Below, piece by piece: positions 33,975 through 42,446 of a stretch of 64,000 bases of DNA (position 1 is the stretch's first letter; each line of letters opens with the position of its first letter). The translations under genes were made by a program, and so were the position numbers. This DNA comes from Acidobacteria bacterium Mor1 (GTDB taxonomy: Bacteria > Acidobacteriota > Polarisedimenticolia > Polarisedimenticolales > Polarisedimenticolaceae): NCBI GenBank assembly GCA_001664505.1, contig CP011806.1:310271-374270 (forward strand), written 5' to 3'. The notes under the pieces are model-generated. The model saw only the letters and a program-made list of their open reading frames with translations, did not search any database and had not been told where the DNA came from.

Positions 33975-34424
33975 ATGAAACGGAATGCGAAAGGTTTCAC
34001 TCTGATCGAACTGCTGATCGTGGTCGCGATTATCGGCATCATCGCCGCCATCGCGATCCCGAACCTTCTGAACGCGATCGACCGTGGTAAGCAGAAGCGC
34101 ACCATGGCCGACCTGCGTTCCATCGGTACCGCTGTCGAATCCTACGCGATCGACAACAACGTGTACCCGGTGGCGACTGCGATGAACACGCTGGAAGGCG
34201 TGATCGAGCCGGTGTACATCCGCACCGCTCCGACCGAAGACGGCTGGGGCAACGCCTTCGTCGTCAGCTCGGCCACCGGTGGCTACACCGTGTGTTCGGG
34301 TGGTAAGGATGGCGGCACGGCCTGCACGGTCGTGAGTGGCGGTGGCGCGACCACCAGCTTCAACGACGCCATCATCTTCATCAACGGTCAGTTCGTGCAG
34401 TGGCCGGAAGGCACCCAGCAGTAA
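33975..34424 (+). CDS. pilA: Type IV major pilin PilA (short, GspG-like)
   Basis: 149 aa. Class III signal MKRNAKG followed by the mature N-terminus FTLIELLIVVAIIGIIAA, with Glu at +5; cleavage is by PilD after Gly7. The body (TMADLRSIGTAVESYAIDNNVYP, then TEDGWGNAFVV) resembles major pseudopilin GspG and the short pilins of Acidobacteriota/Geobacter-type bacteria. Two Cys (TVCSGG ... GTACTV) may form a C-terminal disulfide in a Gly/Ser/Thr-rich region. It is the probable fibre subunit. TGGAGG lies 8 bases upstream of ATG 33975. It is transcribed from the sigma-54 promoter and followed by a GC hairpin. Confidence 0.94.
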   Translation: MKRNAKGFTLIELLIVVAIIGIIAAIAIPNLLNAIDRGKQKRTMADLRSIGTAVESYAIDNNVYPVATAMNTLEGVIEPVYIRTAPTEDGWGNAFVVSSATGGYTVCSGGKDGGTACTVVSGGGATTSFNDAIIFINGQFVQWPEGTQQ

Positions 34425-34457
34425 GCTGAGCCTTACGGTTAGAGTCTGAGTCGACGG

Positions 34458-34476
34458 GGGCCCCAAAGCGGGGCCC
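34458..34476 (+). terminator. Probable terminator after pilA
   Basis: GGGCCCC-aaagc-GGGGCCC is a 7-bp GC stem 33 bases past the stop, followed by TCGTTGCGTT, a poor U tract. It may set the pilA to downstream expression ratio. Confidence 0.5.
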
Positions 34477-34498
34477 TCGTTGCGTTCAGGGGCCCCGC

Positions 34499-34527
34499 TT
34501 CCCATTCGCCCCTCCCGGCGCTATGTT
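34499..34527 (+). promoter_or_regulatory. Candidate promoter for the glycan locus
   Basis: TTCCCA (34499-34504), a 17-bp spacer, then TATGTT (34522-34527). The predicted start (~34534) falls on a GTG in frame with the next gene, so the transcript may be almost leaderless. Confidence 0.4.
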
Positions 34528-34542
34528 GGCCCCGTGTCCGGG

Positions 34543-36258
34543 ATGAACAGTTCGCACGGATCCGTGACGGCGTCCTCGCGCCGTGCCCTGCTGCCTCTGC
34601 CGGCGGTATGCCTGCTCGGATTCCTCCCGCTATTCCCACCCGAGAGCCACGGTCTGGCTGCGCTGCCTGCCGCGATTCTGCTGCTCCTGTTGCTGCTGAT
34701 CCGTCTCGACGACTTGACGTCGGGGCCATGGTTCCCGGTGCTGCTCCTGGGGCTGCTCGGCGCCTGGCCCCTGTCCGCAGCGGCAGCCGCACCCGGGGAG
34801 ACGGTTCCGTTCATCGCCCTGTGGGGCCCCGCGCTGCTGCTGGGAGTCTGTTGCTCCCGCTGGGCCCGCTCGCTCGCGGTCTCGGAGTGGGTGCCCCGGG
34901 TCCTGGCCCTGGCCACCCTGGGAATCGGCGCCTACGCCCTGTGGCAGTCGCTGGGGGGCCTGGCGGCTCAGGCGGAGGCGGCGACCGGAGCCGGGCTGCC
35001 CGACGCGGTGCTGGAACGCTTGCGAGAGGGGAGGGCCTTTGCCCGCTTCTCGACCCCGGCGGCTCTCGGAGGCTTCCTGATTCTGGTGGCGCCCCTGCTG
35101 GCGGTCCATGGGTGGACCTCGAGGGGCGGCGCCCGTGGATTGTCCTTGGCGGCTCTGTCGGCGGCGATCGCGGGGCTGCTCGCCGCGGCATCGGCGACGG
35201 CGGTCGCCGCCCTCGCGGGGGCGGGCGCGCTTTGGGGGCTGCGGCGGGTGACCGACCGCCGGATCCTGGCAGCCGGTGCGGCCGCCGTGGTCCTGGCCCT
35301 GGCGCTGATCGTCGGTCTCCGCGGGGAAGGGCTGTGGAATCCGTCGGCGGAAGGCAGTCCCTGGAAGCTGCGGGCAGGCAACTTCCGCATCGCGACCGAG
35401 ATGATCGCGGACCGCCCCTTGATCGGCGCCGGCCCGGGAGGTTTCGGCGAGGTCTACCCGGGCTACCGCCGCCCCGGCGACAACGAGACCCAGCACGCCC
35501 ACAACCTGCCGCTGGAGCTGTGCGCCGATCTGGGGCTGCCTCTCGGGATCCTGATGAGCGCCGGGTTCTTCGCCTTCTTTCTCGGGCCGCTCTTGCGGCG
35601 AGGCGCGGTCCAGCCCGTGGGTTGGCAGCAGGGGGCCTCGATCGGCCTTGCCGCTTTTGCCCTGCACAATCTCGCGGACTTCACCGCGTTCCTGCCGTCG
35701 ATCCTCTGGTCCGCCGCGATTCTCGCCGGGCTCTGTCGCGTCCGGGGCCCCGCTGGTGACGACGTCGAGGCCCGGCCGGCTGCCGAGGCGGGCCTTTCTC
35801 GAGCGGGCCGATGGGCGTTGGTCGGCGCCGGGCTCCTGGTCGCTCTGGTGTCGGTGGGCGGGGGACTCGCCGCCGAGGCGCGTTGGAAGGCACGGCTGGC
35901 GGCCGGCAGCGGAGATCGCCCCGCGGCATTGATGCGACTGGAGCGTGCGGTTCGGCTGGCGCCCTGGGAGTTCGACGGCTGGATCGAACGGGCCTCGCTG
36001 CTGGCTGCACCGGACGCATCGCAGGACGCGTTGCGGGCGGCGTTGCGCGACATCGAACGGGGCCTACGGGTCAACCCTGCCCGTCCTTCGGGCTACGCGC
36101 TGCGCGCGACCCTGCGCTATCGCCTCGGCGATTTGCCCGGCGCCTACACCGACATGGGCCACGCCGCCGAACTCTATCCGCTCCAGCCGATGTATCGACG
36201 CGACCGGGAACGCCTCGCCGGAGAGGTGTCGCGCATGCTTCCCACAGGCGGGCGCTGA
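34543..36258 (+). CDS. O-antigen ligase/polymerase (Wzy_C) family membrane protein with C-terminal TPR-like domain (first of two)
   Basis: 571 aa. About 10-12 TM helices fill residues ~15-420, with the Wzy_C-type periplasmic loop FRIATEMIADRPLIGAGPGG and HAHNLPLELCADLGLPLG, the motif of O-antigen ligases, Wzy polymerases and PglL/TfpO pilin glycosyltransferases. After a last TM (~425-445), ~120 residues form helical TPR-like repeats. The family transfers lipid-linked glycans to lipid A, another glycan or pilin Ser/Thr. It lies directly after pilA and ends 1 base before its paralogue. ATG 34543 is used; GTG 34534 at the predicted transcription start is an alternative. There is no clear Shine-Dalgarno. 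Confidence 0.8.
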   Translation: MNSSHGSVTASSRRALLPLPAVCLLGFLPLFPPESHGLAALPAAILLLLLLLIRLDDLTSGPWFPVLLLGLLGAWPLSAAAAAPGETVPFIALWGPALLLGVCCSRWARSLAVSEWVPRVLALATLGIGAYALWQSLGGLAAQAEAATGAGLPDAVLERLREGRAFARFSTPAALGGFLILVAPLLAVHGWTSRGGARGLSLAALSAAIAGLLAAASATAVAALAGAGALWGLRRVTDRRILAAGAAAVVLALALIVGLRGEGLWNPSAEGSPWKLRAGNFRIATEMIADRPLIGAGPGGFGEVYPGYRRPGDNETQHAHNLPLELCADLGLPLGILMSAGFFAFFLGPLLRRGAVQPVGWQQGASIGLAAFALHNLADFTAFLPSILWSAAILAGLCRVRGPAGDDVEARPAAEAGLSRAGRWALVGAGLLVALVSVGGGLAAEARWKARLAAGSGDRPAALMRLERAVRLAPWEFDGWIERASLLAAPDASQDALRAALRDIERGLRVNPARPSGYALRATLRYRLGDLPGAYTDMGHAAELYPLQPMYRRDRERLAGEVSRMLPTGGR

Positions 36259-36259
36259 C

Positions 36260-38143
36260 ATGCTCGGGCTGGCATCCGGCGCGTTGCTTCTGGTCGCGCT
36301 ACTGGCAGCGACCCTGGGAGAGGGGGGCGCCGATCCGCACTCGGTACTCTTCTGGCACGGGATCCTGGTAGCCGCGGTCGCCCTGGCGATCCTCGATCGG
36401 CGCAGCGGCCACGGGCTGGACCGGTCGCAGCAGGTGGCGCTCGGTCTGTTCTTCGCCGGGGTCGTCGCCGGTGCCGCTCTGGCGCCCTTTGCCTACGGCG
36501 CCTGGATCATGGCTCTCGAGGTCGCGGCGGCTCTCGCGGTGGTGTGGCTCGCCGCGCGCAGCGGCCCCGGGCTCTTGCCCCGGGCGGTCCCCGTGTTGTT
36601 CGGCGCCGGAGTGCTCCAGGCCTGCTGGGTGCTGACCCAGTTGCTGGCCTTCGGCGAGAAGCGTCCCGCCGGTACCTTCCTCAATACCAATCATCTGGGC
36701 GCCTGGATCGGGGCGACCCTGTTGCTCGGTTGCGGTTTGCTCAGCGGCCGGCGCCGCAAGGATCCGTGGGTGATCGCGCTGTGCGTACCCCTGGCGGCGG
36801 CGCTCCTGGCCACCGGCTCCCGAGGGGCGGTACTCGGGTTCGGCGTCGGACTGTTGCTGTTGATCGCCCGCAGTCTTCCGCGGCTCTCGACGCGTGCCCG
36901 TGTCGCCGTCGCCGCGGTGCTGGTTCTCGGTGCCGGCCTCGCCGGTTGGCGCCAGTATCAGCGCTTCCAGTCGGCGGATCCGTTCAGTTCCCACCGGCTT
37001 CTGATCTGGAAGGCCTCGGTGGCGCCGGCGCTGGAGCATCCGTGGACCGGCGCCGGTCCGCGGCAGTTCCGCACCGAGGCGAGCAACCTGCGGTTCGCCG
37101 ACGGTGACGGACCGCTCCGTTTCGATCGTAGTTTCATCGCGACCCACTCCGATCTGCTACGCCCCTTCGCCGAGCTGGGCTGGCCCACGGCGTTGGCCCT
37201 GGTGGCGGCCGGGCTCCTGGGGCTGCGGCGGTTGCTGCGGGAACGGCGGCGGCTGAGCCGGTTCGAGGGCGCCGCAGTTGCGGCGCTGGCCGCTCTCGGC
37301 ACCCAGGCGCTGGTGGACAATCTCAGCGAACGTCCCGGGGTCTACCTGCTGGCGGCGTTTCTCTGGGGTGTCCTGGGTTCCAGCCGGCGCGACGGGCAGC
37401 CCGCCGGGTCCACGTCGCCCTCGATGTTCCGCGCTGTCGCGCTGGTTCCGCTGCTGTTGGTCTTCGTGGTCGGGGATCTGGCTCCCTGGCAATCCTGGAG
37501 GCTGCAGCAGGAGCAGGCGGCCCTCCCGGCGGCCCAGCGGGATCCGGCGAAGCTCGCCGGTAGCATCGCCCTCAACCCGATCCATCCGGAACCACGGCGC
37601 CTGATGGCCGAACGGCACGCCGCGACGATGCAGGGTGACCCGGCGGCATATGCGGCCGCCCGGCTCCAGGCTGAGCGTGCCGTCGCTCTGCATCCCGCCG
37701 AGTCCCGCTACCGCCTGGCGGCTGCGCGGATCGAGGCTGCCGCCTGCCGCGAGTTGTTCCGCGACGTCGCCACCCGCCGCCGGGCCGCTCAACGCTTCCG
37801 CGAGGCCGCCGAACGCAGCCGCTACGATCCGTTCCCGCTGCTCGAGATGGGGGCGTTCCTGTTGGAGACCGGTGATCCGGCCGGGGCCCGTGCGGCCACC
37901 GAGGATGCTCTCGGACTGGAGCCGGGTGCGGTCAGCCCGCGCCTACTGCTGGCCGACGTGCTGCTGGCCGAGGGGGGCGAGGGTTCCCGGGATCGCGCCC
38001 GCAGGTTGCTCCACGAGGCGCGGGAGCGTGCGGCGGAGACCGAACGCTTCGCCGCGGAGAATCTGTACTCGGAGCGCCTGCTGACCCTGGACCCCCGGGC
38101 GGTGGATCGGATCGAGTCCCGCCTTGCCGAGATCGAACCGTGA
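36260..38143 (+). CDS. O-antigen ligase/polymerase (Wzy_C) family membrane protein with C-terminal TPR-like domain (second of two)
   Basis: 627 aa. About 11 TM helices span residues ~5-440. The periplasmic region includes NTNHLGAWIGATLLLG and HRLLIWKASVAPALEHPWTGAGPRQF-type Wzy_C sequence. The conserved His-Asn of the ligase motif appears here as FIATHSDLLRPFAELGWP, a diverged form. The C-terminal ~180 residues are Ala/Arg-rich TPR-like helices (ERAVALHPAESRYRLAAARI). It is a paralogue of the preceding gene, possibly a ligase/polymerase division of labour. ATG 36260 follows the upstream TGA by one base; its 3' end overlaps the next glycosyltransferase by 4 bases. Confidence 0.78.
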   Translation: MLGLASGALLLVALLAATLGEGGADPHSVLFWHGILVAAVALAILDRRSGHGLDRSQQVALGLFFAGVVAGAALAPFAYGAWIMALEVAAALAVVWLAARSGPGLLPRAVPVLFGAGVLQACWVLTQLLAFGEKRPAGTFLNTNHLGAWIGATLLLGCGLLSGRRRKDPWVIALCVPLAAALLATGSRGAVLGFGVGLLLLIARSLPRLSTRARVAVAAVLVLGAGLAGWRQYQRFQSADPFSSHRLLIWKASVAPALEHPWTGAGPRQFRTEASNLRFADGDGPLRFDRSFIATHSDLLRPFAELGWPTALALVAAGLLGLRRLLRERRRLSRFEGAAVAALAALGTQALVDNLSERPGVYLLAAFLWGVLGSSRRDGQPAGSTSPSMFRAVALVPLLLVFVVGDLAPWQSWRLQQEQAALPAAQRDPAKLAGSIALNPIHPEPRRLMAERHAATMQGDPAAYAAARLQAERAVALHPAESRYRLAAARIEAAACRELFRDVATRRRAAQRFREAAERSRYDPFPLLEMGAFLLETGDPAGARAATEDALGLEPGAVSPRLLLADVLLAEGGEGSRDRARRLLHEARERAAETERFAAENLYSERLLTLDPRAVDRIESRLAEIEP

Positions 38144-39171
38144 GCTCGCCGGTGCTGGCCCTGCCCGTCGGAGACGAACGGGGAGCGAGCACCCGCTACC
38201 GGGTGTTGGCCCATCGCCGCATGCTCGCCGCCGAAGGGCTGGCCACCGAGGTGCTGTTTCCGCTCAAGGCGGCCGCCTCCCGCTCCAGGTTCAAACGGGT
38301 ACGCGACCTGATGCGCGACGTACGTGCCGCCCGCCGGGCCCGTCTTCTGTTCGTGCAGCGCAAGACCTATCCGGCTCCTTTCGATCGGCTGCTCGCCGCA
38401 TCCGCCGCGCCGTTGGTCTACGACGTCGATGACGCGATCTACCTGCCGCCTCCCGGGCGGGACCTTCCCGCGGGGGCCGCACGTCGCTACCGGGAGCAGT
38501 TCCAGGCGATCGCCGGTCGCGCGGATCTGGTGATCTGCGGCAACGAGGTGCTCGCCGCCGAGGTGCCCCACGAACGGGTCGCGGTCTTGCCCACCGCCGT
38601 CGACACCGACCGCTTCCGGCCCTCACCCCGTGAGGCCGGCCCTCCGCGGCTCGGCTGGGTCGGCCACTCGGACAATCTTCCTTTCCTCGAGCGGCTGGCG
38701 GAGCCCCTCCGGGAATTGACCCGGCGGCATCCGGGATTGGAGTTGATCGTGGTCGCCGATCGGGAGCCGCAGCTTCCCGGGGTGAACATCCGTTTCCGCC
38801 CCTGGTCCCTGGCCGGCGAGGTCAAGGTTTTCCAGGGCATCGACGCCGGGCTGATGCCCCTGGACGACACCCCGTGGACCCGGGCCAAGTGCGCCTTCAA
38901 GGCGATCCAGTACATGGCCCTGGGTATTCCCGCGGTGGCCTCTCCCGTGGGCATGAACCACGAGGTGATCCGCAGCGGGGAGAACGGCTACCTTCCGGAG
39001 ACCGACACCGAGTGGGTCGAATGCGTCGACGGCCTGCTCGGCGACAGGCAAAAGGCCGGGGCCCTGGGAGCCGCTGCCCGCGAGACCGTCGAGGCCCGCT
39101 ACTCGCTGCGGGCCGTTACCCCCCGGCTGGCGAAACTCCTGCGGGAGCTCCTGGAGCGATCGAGTCGATGA
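38140..39171 (+). CDS. Glycosyltransferase (GT4-type, GT-B fold)
   Basis: 343 aa. The N-terminal domain has GASTRYRVLAHRRMLAAEG and LVYDVDDAIYLPP. The C-terminal nucleotide-sugar domain has RLGWVGHSDNLPFLERL and the acceptor/donor loop WTRAKCAFKAIQYMALGIPAVASPVG, which replaces the classic EX7E, as in a well-known subgroup of polysaccharide glycosyltransferases. It is cytosolic and adds sugars to the lipid-linked precursor; donor unknown. GTG 38140 overlaps the upstream stop by 4 bases, and the next gene overlaps its own stop. Confidence 0.82.
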   Translation: MSSPVLALPVGDERGASTRYRVLAHRRMLAAEGLATEVLFPLKAAASRSRFKRVRDLMRDVRAARRARLLFVQRKTYPAPFDRLLAASAAPLVYDVDDAIYLPPPGRDLPAGAARRYREQFQAIAGRADLVICGNEVLAAEVPHERVAVLPTAVDTDRFRPSPREAGPPRLGWVGHSDNLPFLERLAEPLRELTRRHPGLELIVVADREPQLPGVNIRFRPWSLAGEVKVFQGIDAGLMPLDDTPWTRAKCAFKAIQYMALGIPAVASPVGMNHEVIRSGENGYLPETDTEWVECVDGLLGDRQKAGALGAAARETVEARYSLRAVTPRLAKLLRELLERSSR

Positions 39172-40694
39172 GTCCGGTGGATCCCCAGCAGCATCTCGAT
39201 CCGGTCTCCGACCGTTTGCGGGAGCGTTCGGTCAGCGGCGCCGCGATGTCGCTTGTCGGGCAGGGGATTCGCTTCGTTCTGCGCATGGCCTCGATCTACG
39301 TGTTGGCGCGGCTGCTGACCCCCGAGGACTACGGGCTGGTCGGCATGGTCGTGGCGGTTACCGGGTTGATCCTGCTGTTCAAGGACCTCGGCCTGTCGAT
39401 GGCCACGGTGCAGCGGGCGGAGGTGACCCACGAACAGATCAGTACGCTGTTCTGGACCAACGTCGCGCTCTCGACGGGGATCATGCTGGTCACGGCGGCG
39501 ATCGCTCCGCTGGTCGGTTGGTTCTATCGCGAGCCGCGGGTGGTGGGCATCACCCTTGCGGTCTCGGTGGGCGTGCTGCTCAGCGGGCTGGCGGTTCAGC
39601 ACCAGGCGGTGCTGCGCCGGCGCATGCGCTTCACCACCCTGGCCGCCATCGACGTGGCCTCCGACGCGCTGGGGATGATCGTCGCCATCGCCGCGGCGCA
39701 CTACTACGACGCCGGCTACTGGGCGCTGGTGCTCCAGCCTCTTACTGCGGCGGCGTTGAACCTGGTGTCGGTCTGGATCGCTTGCCCATGGCGTCCCGGC
39801 CGGCCCGCCCGCGGGACCGGGGTGCGCCCGATGCTGCGCTACGGCGGCAACCTGACCTTCTTCCGTTTCGCCAACTATCTGGCGCGCAGTTTCGACAACG
39901 TGCTGGTCGGCCGGGTCTGGGGGCCGGAATCCCTCGGCCTCTACGCCCGGGCCTACTCGCTGCTGTTGCTGCCGATATCTCAGATCAATGCGCCGATCGC
40001 CGGGGTCGCCGTGCCGACCCTGAGCCGGCTGCAGAACGAACCCGAGCGTTACCGCCGCTACTATCTGAAGTCGGTCTCGCTGATCGCCCTTCTGACCATG
40101 CCGCTGACGGCGCTGCTGGCCAGCCTGTCCGAGGAGACGATTCTGCTGGTGCTGGGGCCCCAGTGGACCCCTGCCGCCCAGATCTTCCTGGTGTTCTCCA
40201 TCGCCGCTTTCGCCGAGCCGGTGGTCTCGACGACCGGGTGGGTCTACCTCTCCCTCGGCCAGACCGGGCGCCTGGCCAGGTGGGGGCTCCTGTTCGCGAC
40301 CCTGCGGGTCCTGTTCTTTGCGGCCGGGCTGCCCTGGGGGGCGTTCGGCGTGGCGGCCGGGTTCACGCTAGGCTTCTGGGTACTGACCCCCTTCGTCCTG
40401 TGGGCCGCCTACCGGGTGTCCCCGATCCGGGTCCGTGATGTGCTCGGCGCCGCCGTTCGACCGGCGGTCGTCGGGTTGGTGGTCGCCGCTGCGGCCCATC
40501 TGGCCCGGGGGTGGCTTGCCGGATCCGGAGCGGGGACCATCATTGCTGGGGGGACCCTGGCCGCGGCGGCCGGGGTGGCCCTCCTGACCCTGGTCTGGCC
40601 CGCTCTGCGGCGGGACATCCTGGGAGTTGCCGCGCTGAGGCGCGATCTGCGCGTCGGGGATGGAGCCTCGACGACGGAGGATGCCGGGACTTGA
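39168..40694 (+). CDS. Lipopolysaccharide/polysaccharide flippase (Wzx/WzxC, MOP superfamily)
   Basis: 508 aa with ~12-14 TM helices starting near residue 28. Family segments: GQGIRFVLRMASIYVLARLLTPEDYGLVGM, GVLLSGLAVQHQAVLRRRMRF and YARSFDNVLVGRVWGPESLGLYARAY-type sequence typical of WzxC. It moves the undecaprenyl-linked oligosaccharide across the inner membrane, as needed for either Wzy polymerisation or en bloc pilin glycosylation. ATG 39168 overlaps the glycosyltransferase stop by 4 bases; the sulfotransferase TTG overlaps its stop by 4. Confidence 0.87.
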   Translation: MSPVDPQQHLDPVSDRLRERSVSGAAMSLVGQGIRFVLRMASIYVLARLLTPEDYGLVGMVVAVTGLILLFKDLGLSMATVQRAEVTHEQISTLFWTNVALSTGIMLVTAAIAPLVGWFYREPRVVGITLAVSVGVLLSGLAVQHQAVLRRRMRFTTLAAIDVASDALGMIVAIAAAHYYDAGYWALVLQPLTAAALNLVSVWIACPWRPGRPARGTGVRPMLRYGGNLTFFRFANYLARSFDNVLVGRVWGPESLGLYARAYSLLLLPISQINAPIAGVAVPTLSRLQNEPERYRRYYLKSVSLIALLTMPLTALLASLSEETILLVLGPQWTPAAQIFLVFSIAAFAEPVVSTTGWVYLSLGQTGRLARWGLLFATLRVLFFAAGLPWGAFGVAAGFTLGFWVLTPFVLWAAYRVSPIRVRDVLGAAVRPAVVGLVVAAAAHLARGWLAGSGAGTIIAGGTLAAAAGVALLTLVWPALRRDILGVAALRRDLRVGDGASTTEDAGT

Positions 40695-41464
40695 GTGTGC
40701 TGATCATCGGAGGCATGCATCGCTCGGGCACGTCGATGACTGCCGGATGGCTCAAGCGTTGCGGTCTGTCCCTGGGACAGGACCTGATCCCCGGAGACTG
40801 GACCAACCCGCGGGGGCACTTCGAGGACCGGGAGGTCTCCCACTTCCAGCGGGCCATCCTCTCTGCCGCCGGCGTCGACCACTATCTGACCGGTTCCGAT
40901 CCGATTCCGGTGGCACCGGAGTTCCATCAGCAGGGGCGCGAGTTGATCACCCGCCGCAGCGGCCACGCCCAGTGGGGCTTCAAGGATCCCCGCAGCGCGT
41001 TGCTCCTCGACTTCTGGCGTGAGCTGTTGCCCGAGGCGCGTTACCTGTTCGTCTTCCGCCACTACGGCCTGGTCGTGCAGTCGTTGCTCCGGCGCCAGCG
41101 CACGCCGAAGGCCCACGTGCTCCAGGTCTCCCGCTTTGCCAAGGTCTGGAAGCGCTACAACGAAGATCTGCTGCGGTTCCACGCGGCTCACCCCGAAGAC
41201 TGCCTGATGGTCGAGGTGTTCGATCTGCTCGGTTGTTCCCTGAACGTGATCGAGCATGCCAATGAGCGCTGGGGTTTCCAGTTGCGGCCGCTGGACATCA
41301 AGGACGTCGCCGAGGACCGGCTGTTGACCCGTGACGGCCCGCTCTGGTTCGACGGGCTCTGCCGCATGACCACCCGGGGACTGGACCCGGTTTACGAACG
41401 ACTGCAGGAAGCCAGCCGAGAGTCGCTTCAACGAATCGGGCACGCCGCCCGGCTCGCCGGCTGA
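40691..41464 (+). CDS. Sulfotransferase family protein
   Basis: 257 aa. The N-terminal 5'-phosphosulfate loop (LIIGGMHRSGTSMTAGWL, HRSGTS at residues 10-15) and the later WGFKDPRSALLLDFW with RYLFVFRHYG (3'-phosphate-binding type) identify a PAPS-dependent sulfotransferase. It would add sulfate to a sugar or, less likely, to a protein or lipid. The start is TTG 40691 (GGAGG 10 bases upstream); GTG 40697 is the alternative. It is co-transcribed with the flippase. Its place in the cluster suggests the glycan is sulfated. Confidence 0.82.
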   Translation: MSVLIIGGMHRSGTSMTAGWLKRCGLSLGQDLIPGDWTNPRGHFEDREVSHFQRAILSAAGVDHYLTGSDPIPVAPEFHQQGRELITRRSGHAQWGFKDPRSALLLDFWRELLPEARYLFVFRHYGLVVQSLLRRQRTPKAHVLQVSRFAKVWKRYNEDLLRFHAAHPEDCLMVEVFDLLGCSLNVIEHANERWGFQLRPLDIKDVAEDRLLTRDGPLWFDGLCRMTTRGLDPVYERLQEASRESLQRIGHAARLAG

Positions 41465-41468
41465 CCCG

Positions 41469-41482
41469 GCTCGGTACCGAGC
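41469..41482. repeat. 14-bp perfect palindrome before the 2OG-oxygenase gene
   Basis: GCTCGGTACCGAGC lies between the sulfotransferase stop and the GAGGAG ribosome site. As RNA it can form a 5-bp hairpin with a GTAC loop. Confidence 0.6.
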
Positions 41483-41493
41483 GAGGAGACGAC

Positions 41494-42357
41494 ATGAGTC
41501 TCGCGGATAGCGAAAGGGTCCCCGTGGCCGACGACCGGTTCACCTTTGCCGAGGACCTGCCCGAGCAGGCCCGGCCGCTGGCTTCCCGTTACGCGGCTGC
41601 CGATCCCTTTCCCCACATCGCCGTCGATGACTTCCTGCCCGAAGGGGTCGCCCGGATGCTCCACGACGCCTTCCCGGATCCGGAGTCGATCGCCTGGCAG
41701 GCGGATGCGACCGGACCCCAGGCGGGCAAGCTCGGGACCCGGGACGCCCGCAACATGGCCGGCGCGTCGCCTTTCGTTCAGCACATGCTGATGGTCTTCA
41801 ACTCCTCGCCCTTCGTCCGCTACCTCGAAACCCTGACCGGCATCGATGGACTGATTCCGGACCCGCACTTTCACGGTGGGGGACTGCATCAGATTCCTCG
41901 GGGCGGACGGCTCTCGATTCACGCCGACTTCAGCCGTCACAAGAGCCTCGGGTTGGAGCGGCGGGTCAACGCCTTGCTCTATCTCAATCCCGGTTGGGAT
42001 GCGGCCTGGGGCGGCCAGCTCGAACTGTGGGACCGTGAGATGACCCGCTGCGTCGAGCGTATCGATCCCTGGTTCAACCGGTTGGCGGTGTTCAGCACCA
42101 CGGCGACGTCGTACCACGGACATCCCGACCCGTTGGCCTGTCCCGAAGGGATCACCCGCAAATCGATGGCGTTCTACTACTACACCCAGAGCCGGCCGGG
42201 AGAGGATGCGCCCCACGGCACCCTCTGGCAGCGCCGGCCGGGCACCGAGGACCCGGTCGCGGCGGCGCCTGCCGCACCCCGTGGCAGCGGCCTCAGGCGC
42301 CTGGCCTCCCGCTGGGTGCCGCCGGCCATCGCCGACCGGCTGCGAGGGCGTCGCTGA
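41494..42357 (+). CDS. 2-oxoglutarate/Fe(II)-dependent oxygenase (prolyl-4-hydroxylase-like)
   Basis: 287 aa. The iron-binding facial triad is visible: H143 and D145 in LSIHADFS, and H208 or H210 in SYHGHP. R222 in EGITRKSMAFYYYT is the 2-oxoglutarate carboxylate binder. The fold is a cupin-type jelly roll (NALLYLNPGWDAAWGGQLEL). It hydroxylates a substrate with O2 and 2OG; relatives in glycan clusters are thought to modify sugars or lipids. The last ~60 residues are basic and Pro/Ala-rich. It sits between the sulfotransferase and a glycosyltransferase, with GAGGAG upstream of ATG 41494. Confidence 0.85.
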   Translation: MSLADSERVPVADDRFTFAEDLPEQARPLASRYAAADPFPHIAVDDFLPEGVARMLHDAFPDPESIAWQADATGPQAGKLGTRDARNMAGASPFVQHMLMVFNSSPFVRYLETLTGIDGLIPDPHFHGGGLHQIPRGGRLSIHADFSRHKSLGLERRVNALLYLNPGWDAAWGGQLELWDREMTRCVERIDPWFNRLAVFSTTATSYHGHPDPLACPEGITRKSMAFYYYTQSRPGEDAPHGTLWQRRPGTEDPVAAAPAAPRGSGLRRLASRWVPPAIADRLRGRR

Positions 42358-42383
42358 GCCGTGGAACGGGCCTTTTCCCAAGG

Positions 42384-42389
42384 TAGAAT
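42384..42389 (+). promoter_or_regulatory. Possible -10 (TAGAAT) inside the glycan locus
   Basis: TAGAAT lies in the 89-base gap after the oxygenase gene, with only a weak -35 (GTGGAA, 42361-42366, 17-bp spacer). It may start a second transcript for the downstream glycosyltransferases. Confidence 0.35.
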
Positions 42390-42446
42390 TCCCCGTCTGG
42401 ACACTCGATGAGTCGGGTCCGTACCAATCTGGGGGTAGCGCCGGAC

